From NCBI GenBank assembly GCA_013399015.1, contig VWZX01006533.1, positions 1-64,000 of the forward strand: a DNA stretch of 64,000 nucleotides. The letters are read 5' to 3'. Of the stretch, positions 21,837-32,151 are shown one piece after another. Every line of letters begins with the position of its first letter. Position 1 is the stretch's first letter. Position numbers and translations under genes: made by a program. This DNA comes from Galbula dea. Taxonomy: Eukaryota > Chordata > Aves > Piciformes > Galbulidae. The notes under the pieces are model-generated. The model was not told the origin of the DNA. It did no database searches and saw only the letters and a program-made list of their open reading frames with translations.

Positions 21837-22050
21837 GGACATGAGGAACAATTTCATCATGGAAAGGGTTGTCCAGACCTGGCCCAGGCTGCCCAGGGCA
21901 GTGGTGGAGTCACCATCCCTGGGGTGTTTCAGAGCCCTGGAGCTGTGGTGCTGAGGCCATGGGTTAGTGGTGCCCTGGCAGTGCTGGGGAACAGTTTGGC
22001 CTGGTGCTGTTAAGGTCTCTTCCACCCATAACGATTCTGTGTTCCTATGG
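21837..22050 (+). mobile_element. CR1 3' end (group A), near head-to-head with the preceding copy
   Basis: 'gacatgaggaacaatttcat', 'ggttgtccagacctggccca' and 'gtgccctggcagtgctgggg', ending 'cgattctgtgttcctatgg'. About 40 bp of diverged CR1-like sequence separates it from the group B copy. Confidence 0.93.
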
Positions 22051-23522
22051 ATGTTTGTGCAGTGTTACCCATAGCCACAGCAGTTATTTAGGAACAACAG
22101 TGTCTGATCTGCAGCAGCATCCAGCATCTGCAGAACAGATGCCACCTGGCTGAAGATGCTGGGTTCCTGTAGCTCCCAGCAAGAGGGACACTGAGCTCCA
22201 CTGGTTGCTCCTGCATCCCTCTGCACCACAGCTTGGGGCCACAGCTCCTGTCTGAGGGGAGAAACTGGGACAGCACAGGGACATGTGAGAAGTCACCAAG
22301 ACCAGGTGCTTTGCTCTCACCTGAGACTTCTGGAATAGAAGAACTGCTGCTGAGGTGAGGGAGCTGCAGTATGGCTGGAGGTGAGGAGCATGTTATGGTT
22401 TATGGCAGCTGGGGGAGAAACAGAGACAAGGCTGCTGAGGGGAAGGCAAGCCTGAGGGGAGAAGCCAGACAAAGTGGATCCTTGGCAAAGGCAGCCTGAG
22501 GAGCTAAAAACAAAGGGAGTTGTCCCTTCTGAGTGTAGACATCTGGTCACTGGAACATGGGTAATCTTCTGCTCCAGTGTTTAATCATGTTAATGCTACA
22601 TGAGTTGTTATCTATTATTAAACCTCCCAGAGCTTTGAAGCAGCAGGCAGAGAGAAGAGCTCAGCAGAGTCACAAATGGGTCCAGGGGAAGCATTGCTGG
22701 GCAAGGACCAGGAACACCAGCTGTGTTATGGTGGAAGCTGCATTGCACCCATGGAGTAACTACCTTCCCATGGCTACCAATGAGACAGAACCTCTGAAAA
22801 GCATATGTCTCCCAACTGGAATCCAGGGATTCCCATTAGTCCCCAGAAAAGCCAATTCCATTGCAGCCATGAAGGCAATCTCACAAATGACCCAGCTGTA
22901 ATGGCATTAATTGTGCTGCTCAGGAACTTGGAAACCACATTAGTCTCATTTAATTCAACTTCAAGGAACACAAAGAGAATTGAGTTCTCTAAACATGCTC
23001 AGCTCTCTTCTCCAAAATGCCCTTTTGAGTACAATTAATGTTACACAGCAGATGACAACTGCAAGAAGAAATTGCCCTGAAGGAGGTGGAGGAAGCAAGC
23101 AAAGGTAGCTGAGGCTTCTCCTGGTGTTCATCTGGGCTGATGGAGTGACTCCTCTCCAGAGGGCTTCAGCAGGGTACAGTTACATTGCATTTGGAAGCTT
23201 CCTGGGCATGTCCTGGGAGATTTAATGGTCTGAGGTGTCCTGGTTCCCCCAAAAGGGCAGGGGAACTTCTGCTGCCATTCTTCCATGCTCTCCATATGGG
23301 CTGATGTGGTTCTGCTGCAAAGGGGATGATGAAGCCAGCAGTGAGACACTGGGGGGAACATGTCTAACCACAGCTAACCCCTGCAGGTTCTTGGGAGAGA
23401 TGCAGTCTAGAACAGGTCAGGGCATGGGTGTGCAGGATCCTCAGCACTGAGTCCAGATGTTGTGTTTCTCTGGAAGATCTTTGCTGAGAGAGAGGAGGAG
23501 GATTTGGAAATGTATTACTATA
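22051..23522. other. Non-coding; AT-richer blocks at about 22590-22640 and 22890-23045
   Basis: 'gttgttatctattattaaac' and 'ggcattaattgtgctgctca' with 'gtacaattaatgttacacag' are AT-rich words typical of avian non-coding elements. No gene recognised. Confidence 0.45.
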
Positions 23523-23768
23523 GTCAGCCCAGGTGGGCTTGGATCAGCACTAGGGTGGCAGCAGGGCTAGGGCAGGGATTGGCCTCCTGGGCTGGGCACT
23601 GGGGAGGCCACAGCTCCAATCCTGGGCTCAGTTTTGGGCTCCTCACTCCAAGAAGGACATTGAGGTGCTGGAGTGTGTCCAGAGAAGGGCAAGGAAGGTG
23701 GGGAAGGGTCTAGAGCACAAGTGTTGTGAGGAGCAGCTGAGGGAACTGGGCTTGGTTAGCCTGTCCCT
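23523..23768 (+). mobile_element. CR1 fragment (group A, internal), 3' end missing
   Basis: 'ggctagggcagggattggcc', 'actggggaggccacagctcc', 'ccaagaaggacattgaggtg' and 'gggtctagagcacaagtgtt', ending at 'gggcttggttagcc'. The last 350 bp or so of the element are absent, and no opposite-strand partner abuts. Confidence 0.93.
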
Positions 23769-24238
23769 GTGCTCTAGGCTCTAGACCTTTGCTCCTCTTT
23801 GGGGAATGGAAATACATCCACTTGGGAACTTGGGATCCAAATGTGATTTGTAATGCTTCTCCTCAAAGCCTTCAACATCTCAGGAACGTTTATGACACAG
23901 GAGTTATCTGGCAAGGGCTTCCAGGACTGTCCAGAGGATCACTTCCCACAGCTGTCTCCAGAGCACATTGAACACAGGGAAAGTTCAGCATGGTCCTGAC
24001 TTCAGATTCCAGCAGGAGCAGAGCATGTGGGTATCAAGGGCTCCTGAGGGAGCAGAGCAGTGTTGATGGTTTGGTGGAGAGCTTCACTGGGAGCTCTTGA
24101 GATGCCTATGGTTGGTAAGTGGGATGCATGAGGATGTCCTCAGGGGTGCTGGGCTGTGGCAGGGAGGGAAGCTGACCCCTCACTGTCCACCTGCTCAAGG
24201 GTGAAGTTGTTTTTTTTACTGCAGATGGTTTTTTTGTG
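23769..24238. other. Non-coding, nothing recognised
   Basis: Ends in T-tracts (24208-24217 and 24226-24234). Confidence 0.5.
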
Positions 24239-24297
24239 AGTCCCTCCCTCTAAGAAGGACATGGAGGTGCTGAGGTGTGTCCAGAGAAGGGCAGCAA
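24239..24297 (+). mobile_element. CR1 scrap (group A internal)
   Basis: 'ctaagaaggacatggaggtg' and 'gtgtgtccagagaagggcag' match group A. It joins directly to a minus-strand scrap at 24298. Confidence 0.75.
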
Positions 24298-24332
24298 ACC
24301 TCCCATGGACATCTCCCACCTCTCTGGCCAAC
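24298..24332 (-). mobile_element. CR1 scrap (group B)
   Basis: 'gacatctcccacctctctgg' followed by 'ccaacct' is the reverse of the group B 'gttgcccagagaggtgggag' block. It is a very short piece in a tail-to-tail mosaic. Confidence 0.6.
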
Positions 24333-25267
24333 CTAACGATGCTTCACCATGGCTACAGTGCCTGGGGGTGTCAGCTGTGCTGGGGTCACTTGTGGTGCAG
24401 ATCAGCTGCTGTTGCCACAGTTGAAGGTTTGCTTGGGGCTCCTTGATGGTCAGGTTGGTTTTTGAGCAGTTAGTGGCTTGCTTTCCAAGCCAGGAACCCT
24501 CTGAGACCTTCAGACACTGACCTTGTGCTGGCATCTCCACCCCTGCAAAGCCCATGCTCCCACAGCAGGGCTCTCCTGGCACCATTAGGCTGGGAGCCCT
24601 CCTGCTATTTATTTTCCTTCTCTTCTCAATGTGTCCTTTTTTTAACTCTCCCTCTTCTCATCTGGGCTGGATTAGAAATGCTCTGTTTGCTCTTCAATTA
24701 AAGTAGCCTCTCAGACACTGCAAAGTTCAAAGAGTTTTAGGGTTTGCCTTAAATGTGTCTTTCTGGATCCCATGGGCTTTGCAGGCTCTGGTTTCAGAGT
24801 GGTTGCTAATGAGATTTGTGCCTTTGCTTTGTGCTTTCCAAAAGAAGATCAGAAATCCTTCCACTGGCATTTAATGCCCTTCATTCAGGCACCTCAAGAG
24901 CTATCTGCTGGCTGTCACATGGAGGCTTGGCCTGATGATGGGTCTGGGAAGTCAGGGCTTGCAGGACACCAGGGAAACTCAGCAGCAGCCTGCTAATTAA
25001 CTGGAAGTATTGGATTTTGCTTTCTTTAACTCAATGACTGTTATCCTTTCCATCCCCTGAAGAACTTCTCCATGGCAAAGCTCCACTAAGATGTAGAGGG
25101 TGGTAACAAAGTTGGCAGCTAGGTTCCATTCACAGCCTTGGGGTGATGGTGATGCTCTCATGGTAAGCCTCTTCCCAATCTGCCATGGCCTTGCTGTTCA
25201 CTTCAGAGATGTCTGCAGGGTTGGAAGATTCACATGCCAAAACTGTGGGGTGGGATCACAAATCCTG
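24333..25267. other. Non-coding, nothing recognised
   Basis: No gene or repeat supported. A minus-strand open frame of 111 codons at 24250-24585 overlaps the CR1 scraps. Confidence 0.5.
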
Positions 25268-25350
25268 GCTGAGACAGAATCACAGAATCATGGAGTTGTT
25301 TTGGATGGAAGAGATCTTTAAGATCATCAAGTCCAAGCATTAACACAAGG
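25268..25350 (-). mobile_element. CR1 3' terminus, degraded
   Basis: 'gacagaatcacagaatcatg', 'tggatggaagagatctttaa' and 'gatcatcaagtccaagcatt'. Only the last 80 bp or so of the element remain. Confidence 0.88.
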
Positions 25351-26204
25351 CTATCAGGGGCTTCTCCAGCCCCTGGCACAGCAGAGATGAGCCCAGGCAT
25401 GGCCTTGGGCTTTCAGAGGAGCAAGGAGATAGTTGGGTTTGTGACTGGTGTTCAGCCAAGACAGGAAAAGAAGTCTTCCAGCTGCAAAAGGGTAAAACTG
25501 TGTTTTCATTCTTCCTTCCAAACAGCTCTTCACACTCCTTTCATCTCCTGGCTGATCTCCATTTCCCAGTTCAGACCAGTTGAGCACAGGTAACAGACAC
25601 AACATAGCTCCAAGTCTTTGCCAGGGTTTCTCCTTCCCCCCCAGCTGCTTTGAGCTGTAATTGGGACATGCAAGCCCCTGCCTCCCCACTGACCATTGAA
25701 TTGCAAAGCAGAGCCCCTGGCAGTCCCAGCTGTTCTGCTGCTGGGCAGTCTGCGGTTGCATCTCTTGAGGGACACAGTTGCTTTGCTCACTCTGGAACAG
25801 GAGGTCACCACCTTCTCCACTCTCCTTTCAAGGTTGACAGTGATTTAAACTCACTATATTTTTACAACCCACTCCTAATCCAGGGTATAAATCATCCTGA
25901 AGGACATTTCTCCCTGCCTGTCATCTCTCAGGAAGATGCCATTAAAGCTCTGCTCAGAACAAGGTGCAGTTCACAAACCTGTTGCTGATGGCTTCACCAT
26001 CCATTCCATTTTCATTAGCTGCAGAGAGAGGCAGAGGCAGGAGGGACAGGAGGGAGTCCTCCCAGTAGATGATCATTGCTTTCCCCTCATTTGAGAGCAT
26101 CTCACTGTTTTTTCTTCATTAGAAAAGGACATCTGCATTCTAAGAGCACCTTGTCATTTAACAGAGACCAAGCAGATTGAGCTTGCTGGATGTGGATGTA
26201 GGAA
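25351..26204. other. Non-coding, nothing recognised
   Basis: No supportable gene. Short open frames on both strands. Confidence 0.5.
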
Positions 26205-26598
26205 ATGTGCCCAGGTGGCCAAGAAGGCCAAGAGCATCCTGGCTTGGATCAGCACCAGTGTGGCAGCAGGGCTAGGGCAGGGATTGTCCTCCTGGAATGG
26301 GCACTGGGGAGGCCACAGCTCCAATCCTGGGCTCAGCTTTGGGCTCCTCACTCCAAGAAGGACATTGAGGTGCTGGAGTGTGGCCAGAGAAGGGCAAGGA
26401 AGGTGGGGAAGGGTCTAGAGCACAAGTGTTGTGAGGAGCAGCTGAGGGAACTGGGCTTGGTTAGGCTGGAGAAGAGGAGGCTCAGGGGAGACCTTCTCAC
26501 TCTCTGCAGCTCCCTGAGAGGAGGCTGGAGCCAGGTGGGTCTTGGGCTCTGCTCCCAAGGAACAAGTGATGAGACAAGAGGAAACAGCCTCAAGTTGC
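26205..26598 (+). mobile_element. CR1 (group A), about 390 bp, 3' end missing
   Basis: 'gtggccaagaaggccaagag', 'ggctagggcagggattgtcc', 'gggtctagagcacaagtgtt' and 'gaggaggctggagccaggtg', ending within 'ggaaacagcctcaagttgcc'. It is closely similar to 5803-6200 and 23523-23768. An opposite-strand CR1 starts at the break. Confidence 0.95.
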
Positions 26599-26872
26599 CC
26601 TATTGGGCACAGCATTGCTGCTCCAAGCCAGGATGCTCTTGGCCTCCTTGCCTACCTGGGCACTCTGCTGCCTCATCTCCAGCCACTGCTGACCAACACC
26701 CCCAGGTCCTTTTCCTCTGGCAGTTTCCAGCTTCTCTGCCCCAATCCTGGAGCATTCCTGGATTTGCTGTTACCCAAGTGCAGGACCCAGCACTTGGCCT
26801 TGTTGAACCTCACCTTGGCCCAGGGATCCAACCTGTCCAGATCCCTCTTGAGAGGGATCCACATGGACCAGA
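26599..26872 (-). mobile_element. CR1 fragment with end of reverse-transcriptase ORF
   Basis: The minus strand reads a segment with R-F-N-K-A-K-C near 26800 and K-D-L-G-V-L near 26697-26714, typical of the C-terminus of CR1 ORF2. The untranslated 'caagccaggatgctcttggc' part follows towards 26599. It is truncated at both ends and inactive. Confidence 0.9.
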
Positions 26873-27786
26873 ATGTTTTGCTCTTTCTCCTCCCTCTCTG
26901 GGGGCAGAACAGGTGCCAGTGTCCATGCCATCAGAGCTCTTTCCATCAGCCCATTTCTGGTGACAGAGAAGAACTTTGGGGCCATTATCCAAACTTCTTT
27001 ATCACAGTTTACATGCAAGAAGAGTAGAGGAGTCCATAGTACAGTGTAGAGTTACAAATGAAGTTCCTATAGAGGATAATTAGCTAATTGCAGTTAATTA
27101 CTTTGGAAACGTGGTGCCCAGACCAAACAGTATCAGAAGGAAATGGTTTTTGTCACTTCATCTCTAACAGGGTAATGAGGCCCCAACTATTTTCCTACAA
27201 CGCAGTCTTTGTTTGCTTTACAGGCTGATACCTGCTGATAAGATGCTTTCCTTTCAAGTGATAAATTATCTTAATTAACTTTAATTGTTTGCAGACAATT
27301 TCATGCAAATTGAGACATTTCCTGAGCGGAAGTGGAGGCTGAGCTGGGGCTGGGGAGGTGCCTGAGGAGCAGTAAACTTCTCTCAGAGCAGGGAGTCTGT
27401 CAGTCTTAAAACCAAGAATGAGCATCCTGGGGTGAGGTGGGACACCTGAGAGTAACTGCTGTCAGGGCCTTTCCTCAGCCTGCTCCCCAGGGAGAGCAGG
27501 GGCTGCTCACCACTGGAGTCCTGCTCCAGCCCCTCCTGGCTTACAGGAGCCACTAGCAGTGTGGATTATCTTCCTGGTAGATTTATTTCCCCAACTGCCA
27601 AATTGCTAGAGCATGTTTTTGGTGGTGGTTTGCTCTTTGAGTGTAGATCAGGCCATGGCTTCTGCTGGAGATCTGCTCACTGACAATGACTCCCACCCTA
27701 AAAATGGAAACATGAGACCACGAGTACTTGGAGGGCAAAACCACCCTGAAAGTGAGTGTGTCTGAGATCAATCTGATCTTTTCACC
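26873..27786. other. Non-coding; candidate conserved AT-rich element at 27055-27330
   Basis: Contains 'gataattagctaattgcagt', 'taattactttggaaac', 'ttatcttaattaactttaat' and 'ttcATGCAAATtgag' (a perfect POU octamer at about 27302-27309). Clustering of homeodomain-type cores and an octamer in 280 bp between two CR1 blocks suggests an enhancer-like element. No gene is seen in the rest. Confidence 0.4.
27302..27309 (+). promoter_or_regulatory. POU-type octamer motif ATGCAAAT
   Basis: Exact octamer in an AT-rich block that also holds several TAATTA or TTAATTAA cores within 60 bp upstream. The motif alone is common by chance; its setting is what makes it worth noting. Confidence 0.3.
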
Positions 27787-28296
27787 AAATCCCAGCATGT
27801 TGGGGGCTGGAAGGGACCTCTGGGGATCATCCAGTCCAACCCCTGCTAAAGCAGGGGCACCCACAGCAGCTTGCCCAGGGTCACCTCCAGCTGGGCTTGC
27901 AATCTCTCCACACAAGGAGACTCCACAGCCTCTCTGGGCAGCCTGGGCCAGGGCTCCAACACCCTCACACCAAACAAGCTTCTCCTCCTGCTCAGCTGCA
28001 ACCTCCTGGCTTCCAGTTTGTGCCCAGTGCCCCTTGGGCTGTCCCTGGGCACCACTGAGCAGAGTCTGGCCCCAGCCTCTTGATCCTTGAGACCCTTTAG
28101 CTCTTGCTGAGCCTTGATCAGCTCCCCTGTGGGGCTGCTCTTCTGCAGGCTAAGCAGCCCCAGGGCTCTCAGGCTTTCCTCCTGCCACAGATGCTGCAGT
28201 GCCCTCAGCATCTTCCTGGGCTCTGCTGGACTCTCTCCAGCAGTTCCTTGTCCCTCTGGAACTGGGGAGCCCAGAGCTGGAACCAGGACTGCCGAT
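27787..28296 (-). mobile_element. CR1 (group C), about 510 bp
   Basis: 'cccagcatgttgggggctgg' at the tail side, then 'ggaagggacctctggggatc', 'cccctgctaaagcaggggca', 'gtgccccttgggctgtccct' and 'tccctctggaactggggagc'. It ends upstream of the predicted promoter at 28580. A 194-codon minus-strand open frame here is CR1 sequence, not a host gene. Confidence 0.95.
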
Positions 28297-28579
28297 GTAA
28301 CCTCCCTTAGGACAGAGTACAGGTGAAGGAGAACCTCCCTGGACCTTCTGGTCACCCTTCTCTTAATGCCCCCACCTGGAACTCCTTCCCAGCAGACTGG
28401 GTGTCCTGGACATGCCATGTGAGGTCCCAAGTGCTGGGAGAGTGCTGAGCACTCTGTGGCACTCAGGGGTGCTCAGCTGAGCCTGCCCAGCAGCAGACAG
28501 GCCTGGAGCAGTGCCCTGGCAGTGCAGGGAGCTCTGCTCCCATCCCACCCCAGCTGTTCTCCATTCCCATCAGGGAGGC
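28297..28579. other. Upstream region of the predicted small gene
   Basis: Unique GC-rich sequence between the CR1 and the TATA box. Nearest to the box are an E-box CAGCTG at about 28551 and a 'ccattccc' block near 28561 resembling an M-CAT half-site. These motif matches are short and only suggestive. Confidence 0.3.
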
Positions 28580-28587
28580 TATATAAG
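28580..28587 (+). promoter_or_regulatory. TATA box (TATATAAG) of a predicted promoter
   Basis: 'ggctatataaggg' is a near-consensus TATA box in otherwise GC-rich sequence. Transcription would be expected to start about 28-35 bp downstream (roughly 28608-28615). A consensus splice donor follows at 28663, which is the spacing of a short non-coding first exon. Confidence 0.45.
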
Positions 28588-28607
28588 GGTGTGGGGCTGG
28601 GGTGGCT

Positions 28608-28662
28608 CCTGTTCAGAGGTGTGGGAGCTGGGAGTGCTGTGAGAGCAGCTCTGCTGGAGCTG
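28608..28662 (+). other. Predicted non-coding first exon
   Basis: About 55 nt from the expected start site to the donor CTG|GTAAGT at 28662/28663, a consensus 5' splice site. No ATG leads into a useful frame here. Intron 1 would run 28663-29692 (about 1030 bp). It ends in a long pyrimidine tract with a CTGAC branch-point-like sequence at about 29669-29673, and its acceptor is GAG, a weak -3 base. Confidence 0.35.
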
Positions 28663-29699
28663 GTAAGTGCTTTGTGCTTTTATTTTTATTTGCTTTTTCC
28701 TTCTAGCTGAGATTTCTCCAGCCTTTTCTGTGGCATTTCAGCTTTCCCCATGTGTTTATGTGCTGGGGAAGGATGAATGGTTGGATTTAATGAGGGGAGG
28801 CTGAGCTCTTGCAGGACTTGCTCCTTGCTGTTGTGGGTATTATGTGTTGATGTTTTTAGTGGCAGATTAAATGCCATTTGGGTATTAGAGTTCTTCTTTC
28901 CCTGGAATTAAAGAGAGGCACCTAGGAACATTATACTTAGTGCTTTCTTTTTTTAATGGAGGATCTCAAAATGTTAATCAGATGAGGCTGCAGCTACAGC
29001 AGCCCTGGGACTGGCTGCTCTCTTCAGGAGATAAGTCTTCTTCTAATAATAACTTCAGCAGAGTGAAAATGTGTTTGCAGTTGGTAATTCAGGAGGAGAA
29101 TGCAATGTTAAGATGGGGGAAGGCTTCTCTTTCCAGGCTGCTAAAGAAGAAGGGTACAGACTGGTTCTGAGGAATGGCACCCTGGTGGAGCTGGGCCTGG
29201 GCTGGTGGTTGAGGGCTTTGCCCCTTGGGGCTGTGCAGAAGAGAGTGAGCTGGCCAAGTGTTAGTGCACTGGGGTGAAAGGATCCCTGAGGGTCTGCCTT
29301 CACTGCAGACCCAGCTGCAGCAGGTGAGCTGCATGGGGACTCTGATGGAGGCAGCAGTTGTTAGCTTCCCCTTTGGGCAGTGGCTTGCCATAGATCCACC
29401 AGCAAACCCCTGTGAGGTGCCAGCAGCACAGCAGAGAGGCTCTCCTGTAACCTGGGAAGGGAGGAGCTCCTAGGTCCAAGCCTAGGAGTCAGATGGCTGG
29501 TTCTTGGGGGCCTCACAGGCAGCCTGGTGAGTTCTGAGAGCAGCAGCAAGACCCCAGGTTGTTTCTGAACAGACCCAGCTGAGCTCTGGTGGGTGGGGTA
29601 TGGCCAGTGATCATGCTGAGTGGATCCACCTGCTTGCTGGCCCCTTTCATCGTGACCTTGTGTCTCCTCTGACCTGTTCTCCTGCCCCTGAGGGCTGGG

Positions 29700-29996
29700 A
29701 TGGAGGAGGTGGCAGTCACCTGGTGAGCTCTGAGGTTGGACCATCAGCAGCTACCTGCATGGTGCCAGCCCAGGGAAGGAAGAAAATGGAGTTTTATCTT
29801 TTCCCATCCTCCTTCCTCTCCAAGGAAGATCAGAAGGAGCTTGGACAACTGGCTTATAGTTGGGGGCCAGCTCTTTGTGGCTGTGGTGGTGATGATGCTT
29901 GGAGTGGTGATCAGCCAGTGCCTTCTGTTAATGGCTTGTCCTCAACACCAAAAGCACCTTAAACAAATGACAGTGAACTCTAAACCTTGTCAATAA
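29700..29996 (+). CDS. Predicted two-exon, 64-residue single-pass membrane protein (29700-29722 joined to 29825-29996)
   Basis: I do not recognise this protein; the gene model is my inference. ATG at 29700 sits in 'gggATGg', a fair Kozak context. Exon 2 (29693-29722) ends ACC-TG before the donor GTGAGC. The last exon opens at 29825 after a strong pyrimidine tract and AAG acceptor. Both junctions are phase 2, so the frame stays open. The product starts M-E-E-V-A-V-T-W and has a basic K-I-R-R at 9-12. A hydrophobic helix of about 28 residues spans 18-45 (L-I-V-G-G to L-L-L-M-A), followed by a Cys/His/Lys-rich tail ending C-Q. The size and layout resemble small membrane regulators such as phospholamban, the FXYD family or SMIM proteins, but I see no family signature; the GG in the helix recalls FXYD with the wrong spacing. 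The introns are about 1030 and 102 bp. The stop codon lies inside an AATAAA, and a CR1 starts 6 bp later. It could also be a terminal exon of a larger gene or chance. Confidence 0.33.
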
Positions 29997-29997
29997 A
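29992..29997 (+). promoter_or_regulatory. AATAAA polyadenylation signal overlapping the stop codon
   Basis: The TAA stop (29994-29996) lies inside AATAAA. If used, the 3' untranslated region would be only about 20 nt and cleavage would fall in the start of the CR1 at 30002. This is unusually short, so a downstream site beyond the CR1 is also possible. Confidence 0.3.
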
Positions 29998-30001
29998 TCT
30001 C

Positions 30002-30400
30002 CTCCTGTGAGGCCAGGCTGAGAGAGTTGGGGTTGTTGAGCCTGGGGAAGAGAAGGCTCCAGGGAGACCTGACTGCAGCCTTGCAGGAATTACAGGGCCT
30101 AGAAGAAAGCTGGGGACAGACTTGTTAGCAGGAGCTGTTGGGAAAGGACAAGGAGTGATGGTTTGAAACTGAAAGGGAGAGATTTAGGCTAGAGAGAAGG
30201 AAGAAATGTTTCCCCTGAGGGTGGTGAGAGCCTGTGCCAGGTCACCCAGACAGGTGGGAGATGTCCCATCCCTGGAACTATCCCAGCTCAGGTTTTTGGG
30301 GGCTGTGAGTAACCTGCTCTGGTTGCAGATGTCCCTGCTGGCTGCAGGGGTTTGGACTAGGTGACCTCTAAGTGACCCAAAGCAGTCTCTGATTCTGCAA
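30002..30400 (+). mobile_element. CR1 (group B), about 400 bp
   Basis: 'gaggccaggctgagagagtt', 'gttgagcctggggaagagaa', 'gacctgactgcagccttgca', 'cagacttgttagcaggagct', 'aggtgggagatgtcccatcc' and 'ggtttggactaggtgacctc', with a degenerate tail 'gcagtctctgattctgcaa'. It is the longest group B copy. It inserted immediately after the predicted stop codon at 29996. Confidence 0.95.
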
Positions 30401-31845
30401 AGCTTTACTTTTTTGGTGCCAAATGTTAGCATTGGTCAGGAAACCTCAGGGCAAGGATGCTTCCCATGCTTGTCCCATGCAGCTGTTGATTGTCCTTGGC
30501 TGACCTCTGAGTGGTGATGTTGGGGATAAAGGAGCAAGGGTGAAGTGCCCCAGCTCCTTGTTCTCCATGGTGAGGATCCTTCCTTTGCCTCCTGCTTCAC
30601 AGGGGGCTTGGACATGGCAGGATTGTAGAGGAGTTCAGACTGGAAGTGACTTCCAAAGGCTCTCTGGCCCCAGGCTGTCCTGGGGAAGGAGCTGCTGTGA
30701 GAATATCCAGGTGTGGCTTTCCCTGGCTGCTAGCTGGAATGGAACCCAGGAGCAAAACAAGCTTTGTGCTCCTGATGGGCTTTGTGTTTATTGAAGTCAG
30801 CCACTTAATTGCCTTTGTTTTCCAACTTACTGAGGAAAATATTAGATTGCTGTGAAACTAAATTACATCTCCTGAAGAGGCTAAGTGAGACTGAAAGCCA
30901 TTCAGAGAGGTCTTGGTTTAGTCAGTACCCAGAACCTGAACACTCCTTGATCTCCAAAGCCTTCACTCACTGGGCTTTGGCTTCTCAGGAACTCCAGGGC
31001 TGCCTGCAGTGCTTTGTTTAGTCCAAAGCTGCTGGAGAATCAAGCCTCACTGGTGGGCATCAGATACCTTTCAGCTGGCAATCCCCAAGTGTGTTTTACT
31101 CTCCTGCCCACTGGCTTTGCCTCATGGCCTGGTTGCCACCAGGAGTGAGCCAGAACATCCAGAGATAGTGAGGAACATGTCTGAGCTCTCTGTGTGTCTC
31201 TTCCCAGCACAGAGACCCTTGCTGGTCCCTCCCCACACACCATCAGCTCCTACACAACTGAATGAGACCTGTGAAGGCTGAAGGTGGTTTTTCCCCACCA
31301 GACATTTCCTCCCTGTCCTGTTCTGTGTGCATTTGAGATGACATTAAATGGATGCTCTTTAATTCCTGCCATTGCCAACTTTTCCCCTTATTATTTCAAG
31401 TGAAAGCAAAAGATTTCTTTTGACCTGTGATCTTTTCTTGTAGCAATTACCTTTGTGACCTTTTCTTGGGGCTTAAAGATTGAAACCAATAACAGTTCCT
31501 CCATCCTTGTATTTTGTAATCTCTACTTAGGATTCAGGAAGCAGAAACAATGTACTATGATTTATTTGCTGAGCAGTTAGTGTGCTGGGGATGCTGATTT
31601 TGGGGCTGTTCTCTCCCCTTTTCTTGACCCAGTGTCTAACCAAGTCTGTTCCCCAGGCTCTCTAAAGGAGCTCATTGCCATGGGATGCAGCTCTCCTGAC
31701 TGAGAGGAGCATGGCCAGTCCTAGTGGAAGTGAAATGGGATGTGCTTTTAAACAAAGCTCATTTTATGAGCTAAGACTGAAGTTGAAAGAACTTTATTAT
31801 CTTCAGGTTTTTGTTTGGGTAGAATAAACAGCATTGTTCTAGCCC
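30401..31845. other. Non-coding, nothing firm; AT-rich part at 31320-31570
   Basis: A weak CR1-like stretch may lie at 30628-30690 ('gtagaggagttcagactgga'), too diverged to call. The AT-richer part has 'cttttcccct tattatttca' and 'gtactatgatttatttgctg'. No gene recognised. Confidence 0.45.
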
Positions 31846-32151
31846 TCAGCTCTCTACAGCTCCCTGAGAGGAGGCTGGAGCCAGGTGGAGGTTGGGCTCT
31901 TCTGCCAAGGAACAAGTGATAGGACAAGAGGAAACAGCCTCAGGTTGTGCCAGGGGAGGTTTAGGGTGGCCATGAGGAACAATTTCTTCCTGGGAAGTGT
32001 TGTCCAGGCTGCCCAGGGCAGTGCTGGAGTCACCATCCCTGCAGGGGTTCAAATGGCACTTGGTGACATGATTTAGTGGCCTGGGTGTGTTGGGTCAATG
32101 TTTGGGCTTCATAATCTTAGAGTCCTCTTCTAACCTAAACAATTCCATGGT
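31846..32151 (+). mobile_element. CR1 3' end (group A)
   Basis: 'ctccctgagaggaggctgga', 'ggaacaagtgataggacaag', 'atgaggaacaatttcttcct' and 'caggctgcccagggcagtgc', ending 'aacctaaacaattccatgg'. It carries a small deletion after 'gttgtcc'. Confidence 0.94.

Noticed and set aside
24190..24240. Splice acceptor (T-tract followed by 'actgcag') as evidence of an exon
   Set aside because: No open exon with a matching donor follows; a CR1 scrap begins within 20 bp.
26205..26963. 252-codon plus-strand open frame
   Set aside because: It crosses two oppositely oriented CR1 fragments; it is repeat sequence rather than a host gene.
27846..28430. 194-codon minus-strand open frame
   Set aside because: Mostly the group C CR1 untranslated region, with the same frames appearing in every group C copy.
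29317..29331. 15-nt micro-exon in intron 1 of the small gene
   Set aside because: Acceptor- and donor-like sequences flank it, but such short pairs are common by chance, and the gene model works without it.
29825..29996. FXYD-family membership of the small membrane protein
   Set aside because: The paired glycines in the helix recall FXYD proteins, but the spacing to the next glycine differs by one and the F-X-Y-D signature is absent.
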